This document shows, in pieces, positions 52,145 through 61,312 of a stretch of DNA of 64,000 nt. The notes under the pieces were generated by a model that saw nothing but the letters and a program-made list of their open reading frames with translations, ran no database searches and was not told the origin of the DNA. A program made the position numbers and the translations under genes. This DNA is from Henriciella sp. (lineage in GTDB: Bacteria > Pseudomonadota > Alphaproteobacteria > Caulobacterales > Hyphomonadaceae), in assembly GCA_030066975.1 (NCBI GenBank), contig JASJAO010000017.1, positions 1-64,000 on the forward strand, read 5' to 3'. Position 1 is the stretch's first letter, and every line of letters begins with the position of its first letter.

Positions 52145-54894
52145 CGCTCGGGCCGTTTCTGTTCGCTGCCCCGCTGGCACTGCTCGGGCTGATCGCCTTG
52201 CCGATTATCTGGTATGTGCTGCGCGCGACACCGCCGACGCCGAAAGAGGGCGTTCTACCCTCGCTGCGCCTGCTCGATGATGTCGAGCAGCGCGAAGAAA
52301 CCCCTGCCCGGACGCCGTGGTGGGTGTTGGCGCTGCGGCTGGCAGCGGCGACGGCGGCTATTCTCGGTTTCTCTCTGCCCATCTATGCGCCGGGTGTGAC
52401 CGGGACACCGCCGGTCGACGGGGCGGTGCTGGTCGTGGTGGATGACGGCTGGACGTCAGCGGGCCGCTGGAGCGAGATCCGCAATGTGGCCGGTGCGGCG
52501 CTCGACGGGACCTCTCGGGAAACGACGGCGCATTTGCTGCTGACCGCGCCGCGGGAGTTACAGACCGATCCGGCTGAAAGCCTTGGCCGGGCAGATTTCG
52601 CCGCGCGGGTGCGCTCTTTGCAGCCACAGCCTTGGGGCGCCGACCGGGTCGACGCCCTGGAGCGCCTGAATGAAAGTGGTCTCGCTCCGGCGCGGATTCT
52701 CTGGCTGACGGACGGAATTGACCCGGAAACCGCCACACCGTTTGCGCGGGCTCTGGCGGCAAAAGCGCCGCTTAGTATCTACGCTGCGACCACCCGCGGC
52801 CCGATGGCCATTACCGGCCTCAACGCCGACGCCAATGGCGTAGAGACGGTTCTGCAGCGAACCAATCAGGCCGAACCGGCCAGCTATTATGTCTCCGCCC
52901 TGACGCTTGATGGTGCCGCCCTTGCTACCGCTGAGGCGACATTCGCTGCTGGAGAGCGTGAAGCAAGCGCTGCGTTCGACCTGCCAGCTGCCGCCCTGTC
53001 CCGGATCGCGCGGTTTCAAGTGACCGGCACGTCGTCTGCCGGCACGGTCTGGATGTGGGACAGCGCTGATCGCTCGCGCCGAGTCGGTCTGGTCAGCGGC
53101 GACAGCACGGCGCAACCCCTCCTGTCCGACATACATTATGTCCGCAAGGCGCTGGAACCGTTTGCGACGATCACGCAAGGCGATGTTCAACAGCTGATTA
53201 GCGATAATCCGGATGCGATTATCCTCACCGATATTGGCCAGATCGAACCGGACGCCCAGACGGCCGTGACTGAATGGGTCGAAAGTGGCGGGGCACTGAT
53301 CCGGTTTGCCGGGCCGCGCATGGCGGCGCAGGAAGACACGCTAGTGCCCGCCCCGCTGCGCCGGGCCTCGCGCGCGATTGGCGGCGCGCTGACCTGGGAA
53401 GACCCGCAGCCATTGGGCGCGTTTCCCGATACCTCACCCTTTGCTGGCCTGACACCGCCAGACGACGTGTTGGTGCGCCAACAAGTCCTGGCGCGCCCGG
53501 GGCCAGACCTGGCACGGCGTACCTGGGCGAGACTGGCTGATGGCAGTCCTCTGGTGACCGCGGACCAGCGCGGCAATGGGACTCTGATCCTGTTTCATGT
53601 CACCGCGGGCCCGGATTGGTCTGATCTGCCCTATTCCGGCGTGTTCGTGGACATGCTGCGCCGGGCGATTGCGGCGGGAAAAGGTGAAGCGATTGCGGAC
53701 GAGAACGGATTGTACACGCCAGTTCTAACCCTTGATGGCGCAGGACGTCTGACCCAACCCTCCTCGAGCGCAACGCCCCTGCAGGCCACTGAGTTTGAAA
53801 CCGTGGACGCGTCAGAAGTGCATCCGCCTGGCTTCTATCAAGGCCCGTCGGGCACGCGCGCGCTGAATGTGGCAGCAGACTATGACCCGGTGCCGGTCGA
53901 GAGCTGGCCGGAAGGCATTACCCTATTGGGAGACGCCGAAGCGCAAACGGTGCGCCTCGGCGGCATCCTGCTCGCGCTTGCCGTGGTTTTGCTGGCGATC
54001 GATCTGATTGTTGCGCTGGTGTTGAGTGGACGGATGCCGCGGTTTTCCGCGCGTGCAGTTTCAGCGGGCGTGGGGATCGTTCTCGGTGTCTCCTTGCTGC
54101 CGACGGTTCCCGCCGAAGCCCAAGCCAGCGATCCGTTCCCGAAAGAAGTGCAGGCCGCGCTGGATATGCGCCTCGCCTATATTGAAACCGGCGACGCACG
54201 GGTGGACCGTGCCACGGCTGCGGGCCTGCGCGGGCTTAGCCTGACGCTCTATCGCCGCTCCAGTATTGAGCCGGATGAGCCGCACTCAGTCGACCTCGAA
54301 ACCGATGCGCTGGATGTTTATCCGATCCTGTTCCTGTCCCTGCCTGATAATCCAGACCCCTTGTCACCGCTCGCCGTGGGCCGGTTGAATGCCTACATGC
54401 GTTCCGGCGGAGCCTTGTTTGTTGACACGCGCAAAGGCGGGGCGGTGGGCACGTCCAACAGTTTTGACGGGTTGGACGATGTGCTGGAAGGGCTCGATAC
54501 GCCGGTGCTGGCGCCTGTGCCGGAAGATCATGTTCTGACCCGCAGTTTCTATCTGCTGACCGGATTTCCGGGCCGGTATTCCAATCGGCGCCTGTGGATT
54601 GAAGCCACCGGTGCCGCCGCACGCGAAGAGCGACGCGGCGACGGGGTCAGTCGCCTGTTTGTCGGCGATGCAGACTATCTCGCCGCCTGGGCGGTCGATG
54701 AGCGTGGGCGCGCGCTCTATTCCGTCGATGGCGGCGACCAACAGCGTGAAATGGCGGCGCGGTTTGGGGTCAACCTGATTACCTACGTTCTGACCGGCAA
54801 TTACAAGGAAGATCAGGTCCATATCCCGGCGCTGTTAAAACGGCTGGGCGGCGAAGACGAAGATGATGGCGAAGACGGTGGAGTGATCCCGTGA
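52141..54894 (+). CDS. BatA-like membrane protein with C-terminal DUF4159
   Basis: A 917-residue protein. Two N-terminal BatA-type membrane helices enclose a conserved cytoplasmic loop (PKEGVLPSLRLLDD). A VWA-like domain begins at DDGWT (101-105), a degenerate MIDAS (DxGxT instead of DxSxS). A further membrane region lies near residues 605-625, and the DUF4159 domain begins near 680 (ALDMRLAYIETGD, FLSLPDNPDPLS, SGGALFVDTRKGG). A very acidic tail (EDEDDGEDGG) ends it. Overlaps both neighbours by 4 nt. Confidence 0.9.
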   Translation: MTLGPFLFAAPLALLGLIALPIIWYVLRATPPTPKEGVLPSLRLLDDVEQREETPARTPWWVLALRLAAATAAILGFSLPIYAPGVTGTPPVDGAVLVVVDDGWTSAGRWSEIRNVAGAALDGTSRETTAHLLLTAPRELQTDPAESLGRADFAARVRSLQPQPWGADRVDALERLNESGLAPARILWLTDGIDPETATPFARALAAKAPLSIYAATTRGPMAITGLNADANGVETVLQRTNQAEPASYYVSALTLDGAALATAEATFAAGEREASAAFDLPAAALSRIARFQVTGTSSAGTVWMWDSADRSRRVGLVSGDSTAQPLLSDIHYVRKALEPFATITQGDVQQLISDNPDAIILTDIGQIEPDAQTAVTEWVESGGALIRFAGPRMAAQEDTLVPAPLRRASRAIGGALTWEDPQPLGAFPDTSPFAGLTPPDDVLVRQQVLARPGPDLARRTWARLADGSPLVTADQRGNGTLILFHVTAGPDWSDLPYSGVFVDMLRRAIAAGKGEAIADENGLYTPVLTLDGAGRLTQPSSSATPLQATEFETVDASEVHPPGFYQGPSGTRALNVAADYDPVPVESWPEGITLLGDAEAQTVRLGGILLALAVVLLAIDLIVALVLSGRMPRFSARAVSAGVGIVLGVSLLPTVPAEAQASDPFPKEVQAALDMRLAYIETGDARVDRATAAGLRGLSLTLYRRSSIEPDEPHSVDLETDALDVYPILFLSLPDNPDPLSPLAVGRLNAYMRSGGALFVDTRKGGAVGTSNSFDGLDDVLEGLDTPVLAPVPEDHVLTRSFYLLTGFPGRYSNRRLWIEATGAAAREERRGDGVSRLFVGDADYLAAWAVDERGRALYSVDGGDQQREMAARFGVNLITYVLTGNYKEDQVHIPALLKRLGGEDEDDGEDGGVIP

Positions 54895-56927
54895 TTGAAG
54901 CCTCCCGTCTGCTCCTCGATCCGCTGATTGCGTGGCCCTGGTTGCTGGCCCTCGGTGCGCTTGGCCTGATCGCTCTGGTGATTTACGGCATCGGACGCGG
55001 GCGGGCGCCGCTCACGCGCCTGCTCGCTCTTGCTGTTCTGGTCGCCGCGATCGCCAACCCGTCCTTGGTCGAAGAAGAGCGAGAACCGCTGCCGTCGGTC
55101 GTTGGGGTTGTTGTCGATCGCTCTGACAGTATGGATTTTGGCGAACGCACCGCCATTGCGGATGCAGCGCTGAACGCCTTGCAAACCGAAATGGACGCAG
55201 AGGCCGCGCTGGATGTGCGCCTGATTGAGGCAGAAACCAGCGGCGACGGTACCCGCCTGATCGGGGCGCTTGAAGGCTTGCTCGCCGATGTCCCACGTGA
55301 TCGGATTGCGGGCTCGATCTTGATCACGGACGGACAGGTGCATGATGTGCCACAGGACTTGTCGCGGCTGAGCGAGCTTGGACCGATCCATGCCCTGATC
55401 GCCGGGGACCCAGACGCAGGTGATCGACGGATCACACTGGTGGAAGCCCCGAACTTTGGCATCGTCGGAGAGCGCGCGGACTTCATTGTGCGCGTGGATG
55501 ATCCTGATGGCGGCCGGGTCGGGATCACGGTCGCGGTGAACGGTGGGCGCGAGCAGACCATTATCGTCGAGACCGGTCAGGACGAGCGCATTCCGATCGA
55601 GATTGAACGCCGCGGCGACAATATCGTCGTGTTTGAAGCCCCACCCGGTCGGCGGGAGCTGACGCTCGCCAATAACCGGACCGCGTCGACATTTTCAGGG
55701 GTGCGCGATGGCTTGCGTGTCCTGCTGGTGACCGGACGGCCAAACTCGGCCGGCCGGGTCTGGCGCGACCTGTTAAAGTCAGACCCGTCGGTTGATCTGG
55801 TTCATTTCACCATTCTGCGCCCGCCTTACAAACAGGACATCACACCGCTGGAAGAGATGGCGCTGATTGCCTTTCCGACCGAAGAACTGTTCGAAGAGAA
55901 GCTGACCGGGTTCGACCTGTTGATCTTTGACCAGTATGAGCGCCGCGGGGTGATCACCATGGCCTATCTGGCTGATGTGGCCCGCTATGTGGACGAAGGC
56001 GGCGCTCTGCTGATTGTCGCCGGAGAGGACTTTGCTGGACCAGCCAGCCTGGCGCGGACCCCGCTCGCCGGCGTACTGCCGGCCCTGCCCACCGGACGCA
56101 TCATGACCGAACGGATCGTGCCTGAACTGTCTGATGCCGGTCGCCGACACACCGTGACCGAGGCGCTGCAGGGCGAAGAGTGGGGTGCCTGGCTGCGCCA
56201 TGTCGAAGCGGTTGCCGAGACGGGCGACGTGTTGATGACAACACCAGACGGGGCGCCGCTCTTGACGGTTGACCGGGTCGGCGAAGGCCGGGTGGGACAG
56301 CTTCTGTCGGACCAGATCTGGCTGTGGGCGCGCGGCTATGATGGCGGCGGGCCGTTCGCGGATCTGATCCGGCGTATGGTGCATTGGCTGATGAAAGAAC
56401 CAGAGCTGGACGAGCGCCAGCTACAGCTGATCGCGGATGGCGACACGGTGCGGGCTAACCTACGCACGCTGGCGGATCGCGCGGCGCCTCTGCTGATCGA
56501 AACGCCGGACGGGGCGTTCCTGGAACCGGAATGGCGCGAGGATGGTCCGGGCAGCTATAGCGCGGAAGTGCCCGTCGATCAGCTCGGCCTCTATCGTGCC
56601 CAGTCTGGCGGGCTTGAAACGGTCGCGTTGAACGGCCCGGCCAATCCACGGGAATTTGCGGCGCTGGAAGCCACGCAGGATGTGCTTGGACCGCTGGTCA
56701 GCCTGTCTGGCGGCGGTGTTTTCGGGCTGGAAAATGTGGGTGACGTACCGGATCTGCGCATGGTCAGCCGGACAGCGCGGGCGGAGGGCAACAATTGGCT
56801 GGGCCTGCGGGAACGCGGTGCCTATGCAGTGCGCAGTTCAACCAGCCTGCCCTTGCTGCCGGGTCTGATCGGCGTGTTGATTGCGCTTGGTGTTCTGATC
56901 TTCGCCTGGCGGCGGGAAGGCCGCTAG
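54891..56927 (+). CDS. VWA/GATase-like membrane protein of the Bat-type operon
   Basis: A 678-residue protein. Two N-terminal helices (PWLLALGALGLIALVIYGI and LLALAVLVAAIANP) precede a VWA-like domain with an intact MIDAS start DRSDS (76-80). A glutamine-amidotransferase-like domain follows in the middle (LRVLLVTGRPNSAGRVW, EGGALLIVAGEDF), and a C-terminal membrane helix ends it (LLPGLIGVLIALGVLIFAW). Last gene of the operon; the stop overlaps the convergent GNAT gene. Confidence 0.85.
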   Translation: MIEASRLLLDPLIAWPWLLALGALGLIALVIYGIGRGRAPLTRLLALAVLVAAIANPSLVEEEREPLPSVVGVVVDRSDSMDFGERTAIADAALNALQTEMDAEAALDVRLIEAETSGDGTRLIGALEGLLADVPRDRIAGSILITDGQVHDVPQDLSRLSELGPIHALIAGDPDAGDRRITLVEAPNFGIVGERADFIVRVDDPDGGRVGITVAVNGGREQTIIVETGQDERIPIEIERRGDNIVVFEAPPGRRELTLANNRTASTFSGVRDGLRVLLVTGRPNSAGRVWRDLLKSDPSVDLVHFTILRPPYKQDITPLEEMALIAFPTEELFEEKLTGFDLLIFDQYERRGVITMAYLADVARYVDEGGALLIVAGEDFAGPASLARTPLAGVLPALPTGRIMTERIVPELSDAGRRHTVTEALQGEEWGAWLRHVEAVAETGDVLMTTPDGAPLLTVDRVGEGRVGQLLSDQIWLWARGYDGGGPFADLIRRMVHWLMKEPELDERQLQLIADGDTVRANLRTLADRAAPLLIETPDGAFLEPEWREDGPGSYSAEVPVDQLGLYRAQSGGLETVALNGPANPREFAALEATQDVLGPLVSLSGGGVFGLENVGDVPDLRMVSRTARAEGNNWLGLRERGAYAVRSSTSLPLLPGLIGVLIALGVLIFAWRREGR

Positions 56928-57436
56928 AGATAGCGTTCGGGATGCAAAGGCACGCGGACGGCACCGAAGAGGTCTGACGCCTTGCCCGCAAGGTCTCGGA
57001 CCATAATTCGGTTGGGGTCCTGAGGGCCTGGAAAAATCAGTGTCCCGGGAGCGACACGCTGAAATCCGAGTTCGCCGAAATAGCCCGGGGCGCCGATGAT
57101 CACGGCGGCGGGCCAATCGGCTTCGGTTGCCGCTTCCAGCGCTTCGCCGGTGACCGTGAGCCCCAGTCTTTGCCCCTGAAAGTCAGGGCTGACCGCAACG
57201 GGGCCGACAAAGACGGCAGGCAGGCGTTCCGCGCCAACCTCCAGCGGCCACAGGCGGCAGGCCGCAATCAGTCGGCCGTCTTGTAGGGCGACCCGGCTGA
57301 GCGCCGGCAGAGACAGCGTGCCTTCGCGCAACCGCTCCGCCGTTTTGGCAAAGTGGCCCGGCCCGAACGTGCGGTCATACAGGGCTTCAATCGCCTCGGC
57401 GTGCAGGGCCGGTGTTTCAGGCAGGATTTCGATCAT
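56924..57436 (-). CDS. GNAT N-acetyltransferase (YhbS-like)
   Basis: A 170-residue acetyltransferase of the GNAT fold: PVAVSPDFQGQRLGLTV is the acetyl-CoA-binding motif A and IIGAPGYFGELGFQ the C-terminal motif. Similar to YhbS, whose substrate is unknown. Convergent with the Bat-type operon, overlapping by 4 nt. Confidence 0.9.
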   Translation of the reverse strand: MIEILPETPALHAEAIEALYDRTFGPGHFAKTAERLREGTLSLPALSRVALQDGRLIAACRLWPLEVGAERLPAVFVGPVAVSPDFQGQRLGLTVTGEALEAATEADWPAAVIIGAPGYFGELGFQRVAPGTLIFPGPQDPNRIMVRDLAGKASDLFGAVRVPLHPERYL

Positions 57437-57477
57437 CGCGCGCGTCTAAGCGTGCGCGTCTCAAAACGCAAATGGAA

Positions 57478-58428
57478 TCAGTGGCTCCAGGCCGATAGCT
57501 GTGTGCGCACGGCTGAGACGAAAGCGAGCGGCTGATCGAGCATGACATGGTGCTGCGCGTTCGGGATCGAAATCATCGTCATGTCATCGCGCAGGCTGCG
57601 CATATGCGCCCAGATCTTGTCGGTGACCAGGATGGACTGCTCACCGCGCATCACCGAGAGGCGTCCGGTGATGCCCTTGAACATTTCGCCGGGCTCCAGC
57701 TTGCCCTCAAAATGGCGGAAGATTGAGGCGTCGAACTTCCAGGTCCAGCCGGTCTGGCCGTTACCGGCCTCGACCTGTTTCAGGCTGTGACGGCCGATAT
57801 AATCGACAATATAGTCATTTTCGCAGGGCTGCGGCGGGGCGAGACGAAACCGCCCGAGCGCGCCTTCAAAGTCAGCATAGATCCGGTTGCCTTTGGTGCG
57901 CTGCGGTGGGCCGTCCCAAGGGTCTTCCGGCGGACGCACCGGGCTGTCGACAATCATGATGCCATCAAACCGATCACCATGGTGCATGCCGGTATTCATA
58001 GTGATGAAGCCGCCAAAGGAATGGGCCACAATGCAGGGTTTCGCGCCATTCGTGAGCAGGCCCGAGTCCTCGCATACGGCGAGTTGTTCCCGGGTGAACT
58101 GATCGATGGAGTAGACGTCGCGGTGATCGCTGTCGCCCATGCCGCCAAAGGTCATGGCGACGACATAATAGTGCTCTGAGAAGTACGGCGCGAGGAAGTC
58201 ATACCAGTGGGCGTGAGCGCCATTACCGTGCACCAGCAACAGACCGGGCTTACTGGCATCTCCCCAGACCTGATAACGGATGGCGGCCCCGTCGACATCA
58301 ACGAACCGGGACTCGTACGGCGTGGCAATCGCCGTCTCGAACCAGTCCGGTGCTGGCGGTTTCTTGCCGCGATAAGACGCGAGCGGGAGCATGGGCGGAG
58401 TTGATGCCGGGGATGCGCCGTCTGCCAT
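57478..58428 (-). CDS. Alpha/beta-hydrolase
   Basis: A 316-residue hydrolase: LLVHGNGAHAHWYDF oxyanion element, nucleophile elbow VAHSFGGF and catalytic His in IPNAQHHVMLDQP. No export signal. It ends 49 bp before GNAT and starts 2 bp after the thioesterase gene, so the two are probably co-transcribed and may act on related acyl substrates. Confidence 0.9.
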   Translation of the reverse strand: MADGASPASTPPMLPLASYRGKKPPAPDWFETAIATPYESRFVDVDGAAIRYQVWGDASKPGLLLVHGNGAHAHWYDFLAPYFSEHYYVVAMTFGGMGDSDHRDVYSIDQFTREQLAVCEDSGLLTNGAKPCIVAHSFGGFITMNTGMHHGDRFDGIMIVDSPVRPPEDPWDGPPQRTKGNRIYADFEGALGRFRLAPPQPCENDYIVDYIGRHSLKQVEAGNGQTGWTWKFDASIFRHFEGKLEPGEMFKGITGRLSVMRGEQSILVTDKIWAHMRSLRDDMTMISIPNAQHHVMLDQPLAFVSAVRTQLSAWSH

Positions 58429-58429
58429 G

Positions 58430-58864
58430 TTAAACTCGCTTCTCTATGATTTTGAAAATGCCTGTACCGGTCATTACGGTCTTGTCGCCCGACCAGATGC
58501 GTCCATCGACGGTGTAAACGCCATCTATGTTCGAAACGACCGTGCCGGAGCCCTCGATCCAGGCCCCATGCGGCGCACCGGAGAGAAAATCACAGGTCAG
58601 TCGCACGGTCACCCACCAGGTGTCATCATCCTTTTCAACCGCCCCGCCCCAGGCAAGATCCGCAAACGTCATCACCATGCCGCCATGCGCATTCATCATG
58701 CCGTTGGTGTGATGGGAGCCAACCCGAAAGCCGCGGATAAGCCCCTCTGATGTGCGCTTTTCAAATAGCGGCCCGACCGTGCGCCCGAACCCGCGATGCC
58801 AGGCCAGAGGCTCAAAGCCCTCTGGCACCTGATGGGTGAGATTCTGGCTTAGGTCGTCGCTCAT
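58430..58864 (-). CDS. PaaI-like hotdog-fold thioesterase
   Basis: A 144-residue acyl-CoA thioesterase: GMMNAHGGMVMTFAD is the active-site helix motif of the PaaI/4HBT-II family. ATG 58864 gives the family length; an upstream in-frame ATG at 58900 adds 12 residues. It precedes the alpha/beta-hydrolase gene. Confidence 0.88.
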   Translation of the reverse strand: MSDDLSQNLTHQVPEGFEPLAWHRGFGRTVGPLFEKRTSEGLIRGFRVGSHHTNGMMNAHGGMVMTFADLAWGGAVEKDDDTWWVTVRLTCDFLSGAPHGAWIEGSGTVVSNIDGVYTVDGRIWSGDKTVMTGTGIFKIIEKRV

Positions 58865-58904
58865 GGACCGTTCCATGCCGCGCTGCACAAAGCGCGACAA
58901 GCCC

Positions 58905-59621
58905 TCACGTTACGGGAGGGGTGAAGGCCCACTGGATTAGAATGACGTCGAGATTCGCCGCGATATGCGCAACAATTGGGACGATCATCGTACCGCTCAC
59001 GATGCGCAAGAAGGCAAAGCCCAGTCCGGCGCAAAAAATCGTGATCATTGCCGCTGGACTGTATTGGAGGTGGATCAGCGCAAACGCTGCGCTGGAGACG
59101 ACAGCCGCCGCTGCCGGTGTCCAACCGCGCGCCAACATCGCCCCGATGGCGACACCGCGATACGTCACTTCCTCAACAATCGGGGCAAGGATGACGACAA
59201 AGAACAGATAAGTCAGCGTCCAGTTGGCGGGCGAGAAAGCCGCGGTCTGCTGCTCATCTGCATACTGCCAGTTCTCTTGCCCCGACATGAACCCTGCGGT
59301 GATGAATTGCGGGACGAACAGGAAGAGTGGCCCGAGAATGAGCGCCAGCACGAACCATCTGGAATTGGTACGCATCTCACCCGCAAAGGGGCCCGCCCCC
59401 TGATGCTGCAACCACAGACTTAGCGCAGCAAATTGCAGAAACCCTGAAAGACACAAGGCAAACCAGGCCACCCGCATGTCGCCGTCGGTTGGGGTCGTCC
59501 ACAAACCAGCAACAATAGAAACAACGATAATCTGAAACAGAAACGGGGCGCAGACGACCCAGAAGGCCGCCGTCAAAGGCTCGCGCCCAAGCGCCAGCGG
59601 CGTATTACAAGGACCGTTCAT
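58905..59621 (-). CDS. CPBP-family intramembrane metalloprotease
   Basis: A 238-residue membrane protein of the CPBP/Abi (CAAX prenyl protease-like) family with about eight hydrophobic segments. Motif 1 EEVTYRG (EExxxR), motif 2 ALIHLQY (H) and the following region with HIAANLD (H/N) form the metal site. Role unknown; family members process peptides or provide immunity to bacteriocins. It starts a minus-strand run with the thioesterase and hydrolase. Confidence 0.9.
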   Translation of the reverse strand: MNGPCNTPLALGREPLTAAFWVVCAPFLFQIIVVSIVAGLWTTPTDGDMRVAWFALCLSGFLQFAALSLWLQHQGAGPFAGEMRTNSRWFVLALILGPLFLFVPQFITAGFMSGQENWQYADEQQTAAFSPANWTLTYLFFVVILAPIVEEVTYRGVAIGAMLARGWTPAAAAVVSSAAFALIHLQYSPAAMITIFCAGLGFAFLRIVSGTMIVPIVAHIAANLDVILIQWAFTPPVT

Positions 59622-59837
59622 ACGCGTCCCTAACCCTCAGAAGAGCGCTCCGCAATCAATGAAACCATTTGTAAGAATCCGCCTAATTCGTAAGCAATAT
59701 CAGACTGAAAGGTTTCCCATCTCGCGCGAAATACGGTTTAGAAATACGCATATGCGACGAATAGGTGTGCGAAATCTATTCCCTGTTGTAAACTGAGTCG
59801 GCCAATAAGGGCTTTTATCTTCTGAGGGGAAGAGAAA

Positions 59838-60341
59838 ATGAAAAGTGTAAAACTCTGGATTGCAGCATCAGCTGTTGTTGGTCTTGCCGCTTGCGGCGCC
59901 GCGGAGGATGCCGCTGAATCAGCCAGCGAAGCAGCTTCAGACGCTGCCGCAGCGGTTGAAGAAGCCGCTTCCGATGCCGTTGATGCGGCAGGCGATGCGG
60001 CCGAGGCTGCGGGTGAAGCTGCCGCGGATGCAGCCGATGCCGCCGGTGACGTGGCGTCTGACGCAGCCGACGCGACTGTAGAAGCTGCCGGTGACGCAAT
60101 GGACGCCACAGGCGATGCAGTAGACGCTGTCGGTGATGCCGCTGCCGATGCTGCTGGCGACGCTATGGACGCCGCTGGTGATATGGCTTCTGACGCCGCA
60201 GATGCTGTTGAAGGCGCTGCAGGTGATGCGATGGATGCTGCTGGCGACATGGTCGACGATGCAGCCGACGCCGCCGCTGATATGGTAGACGATGCCGTTG
60301 AGGATGCAGTCGAAGAGGCAGAAGAAACAGTTACGCCTTAA
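59838..60341 (+). CDS. Ala/Asp-rich repetitive lipoprotein
   Basis: A 167-residue protein: signal peptide with lipobox LAAC (C20), then almost only Ala, Asp, Glu, Gly, Val and Met. The mature part is a run of imperfect repeats of GDAMDAA type (about 7 residues) from residue 60 to 150, predicted all helical and highly acidic. Comparable low-complexity lipoproteins are found in Hyphomonadaceae; function unknown. The ATG follows GAGGGGAAGAG. The opposite frame is also open because of codon bias and is not a gene. It ends in a strong terminator. Confidence 0.8.
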   Translation: MKSVKLWIAASAVVGLAACGAAEDAAESASEAASDAAAAVEEAASDAVDAAGDAAEAAGEAAADAADAAGDVASDAADATVEAAGDAMDATGDAVDAVGDAAADAAGDAMDAAGDMASDAADAVEGAAGDAMDAAGDMVDDAADAAADMVDDAVEDAVEEAEETVTP

Positions 60342-60367
60342 TCGGCGAACGGTTTTGTCCAAACTTC

Positions 60368-60400
60368 AAGGGCTGCCACTTTTGTGTGGCAGCCCTTTTT
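60368..60400 (+). terminator. Rho-independent terminator after the repeat lipoprotein
   Basis: A 12-bp perfect stem AAGGGCTGCCAC/GTGGCAGCCCTT (60368-60379 and 60386-60397) with loop TTTTGT, followed by TTT. It lies 27 bp behind the stop codon. Confidence 0.92.
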
Positions 60401-60420
60401 ATGTCGCCTTGTTCAGCGGA

Positions 60421-61206
60421 TCAGAAGATCGAATAGCCACCATCGATCACGAATGTGCCGCCTGTGTGATAGGAAGACGCATCAGAGGCGAGATAGACCG
60501 CCACACCGCCAAAATCATCAGGTTCGCCCCAGCGCCGGATCGGCACGCGCGATATCACCTTGGTGGTAAACACTTCGGTGTCCTGGGCAGCTTGGGTCAT
60601 ATCCGTCGCGATCCAGCCTGGCAGGATGGCATTGGCCCGAATTCCGTAGCGCGCGGTCTCTGTTGCAATGGCCCGCAACATTGAGATCAAGCCGCCTTTC
60701 GTGGCGGCATAGGCCTGGTTGCGTGACGCCCCTTCGATCGCCGCCAGTGAGGCGACACCAACAATCGAGCCGCCGGGATCCCCGGCTTTCGCTCGCTCGG
60801 TCATATGCTTGACCGCTTCCCGCATCGTCCAGAACGCACCGTCCAGATTAACCGCCATGTTCTTGCGCCAGGTTTCGGTGGTCATTTCAGCGAAACTGGC
60901 GGCGCCAAAGCCGACCCCGGCATTGGCAAAACAGCTGTCAATCCGGCCCATTTGGGCGACTGTGTCGGCGGTTGCGTCAATGACCGCCTGCTCATCGGCG
61001 ACATCCACCGACCAGGCTTTCACCTCGCCTGTGCCCAGTTTGGACAATTCCTCAACAGCTTCCGCATTCGCAGCGTCTTTTCGACCCCAGATTGCAAGAC
61101 TGGCATTGGATGCCGCCAGCGCGCGGGCCATGCCGAGGCCAATGCCGCGATTGCCCCCGGTTACCAAAGCCACTTTTCCCGTCAGATCGAACGGTGCGTA
61201 AGTCAT
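60421..61206 (-). CDS. SDR-family NAD(P)-dependent oxidoreductase
   Basis: A 261-residue classical short-chain dehydrogenase: TGGNRGIG (16-23) cofactor loop, NAG in CFANAGVG, catalytic Ser in GVASLAAIEG and YAATK, and NAILPGWIATDM downstream. Specificity is unknown; similar enzymes act on 3-oxoacyl or sugar/alcohol substrates. Confidence 0.92.
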   Translation of the reverse strand: MTYAPFDLTGKVALVTGGNRGIGLGMARALAASNASLAIWGRKDAANAEAVEELSKLGTGEVKAWSVDVADEQAVIDATADTVAQMGRIDSCFANAGVGFGAASFAEMTTETWRKNMAVNLDGAFWTMREAVKHMTERAKAGDPGGSIVGVASLAAIEGASRNQAYAATKGGLISMLRAIATETARYGIRANAILPGWIATDMTQAAQDTEVFTTKVISRVPIRRWGEPDDFGGVAVYLASDASSYHTGGTFVIDGGYSIF

Positions 61207-61312
61207 AAAGGTCCTCCTTTTGTTTTCTGATCGCAGGTGTCATCGGCCTTCCTATAAGGAAAGCAACCGGAGGCAGGCTCTTTTTTTGCTCGAGAAACTG
61301 CCTTCTGGCGGT

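Noticed and set aside
59738-60250. Minus-strand frame with Ser/Ala/Pro repeats
   Set aside because: It mirrors the Ala/Asp repeat gene on the plus strand, which has a lipobox, ribosome-binding site and terminator.
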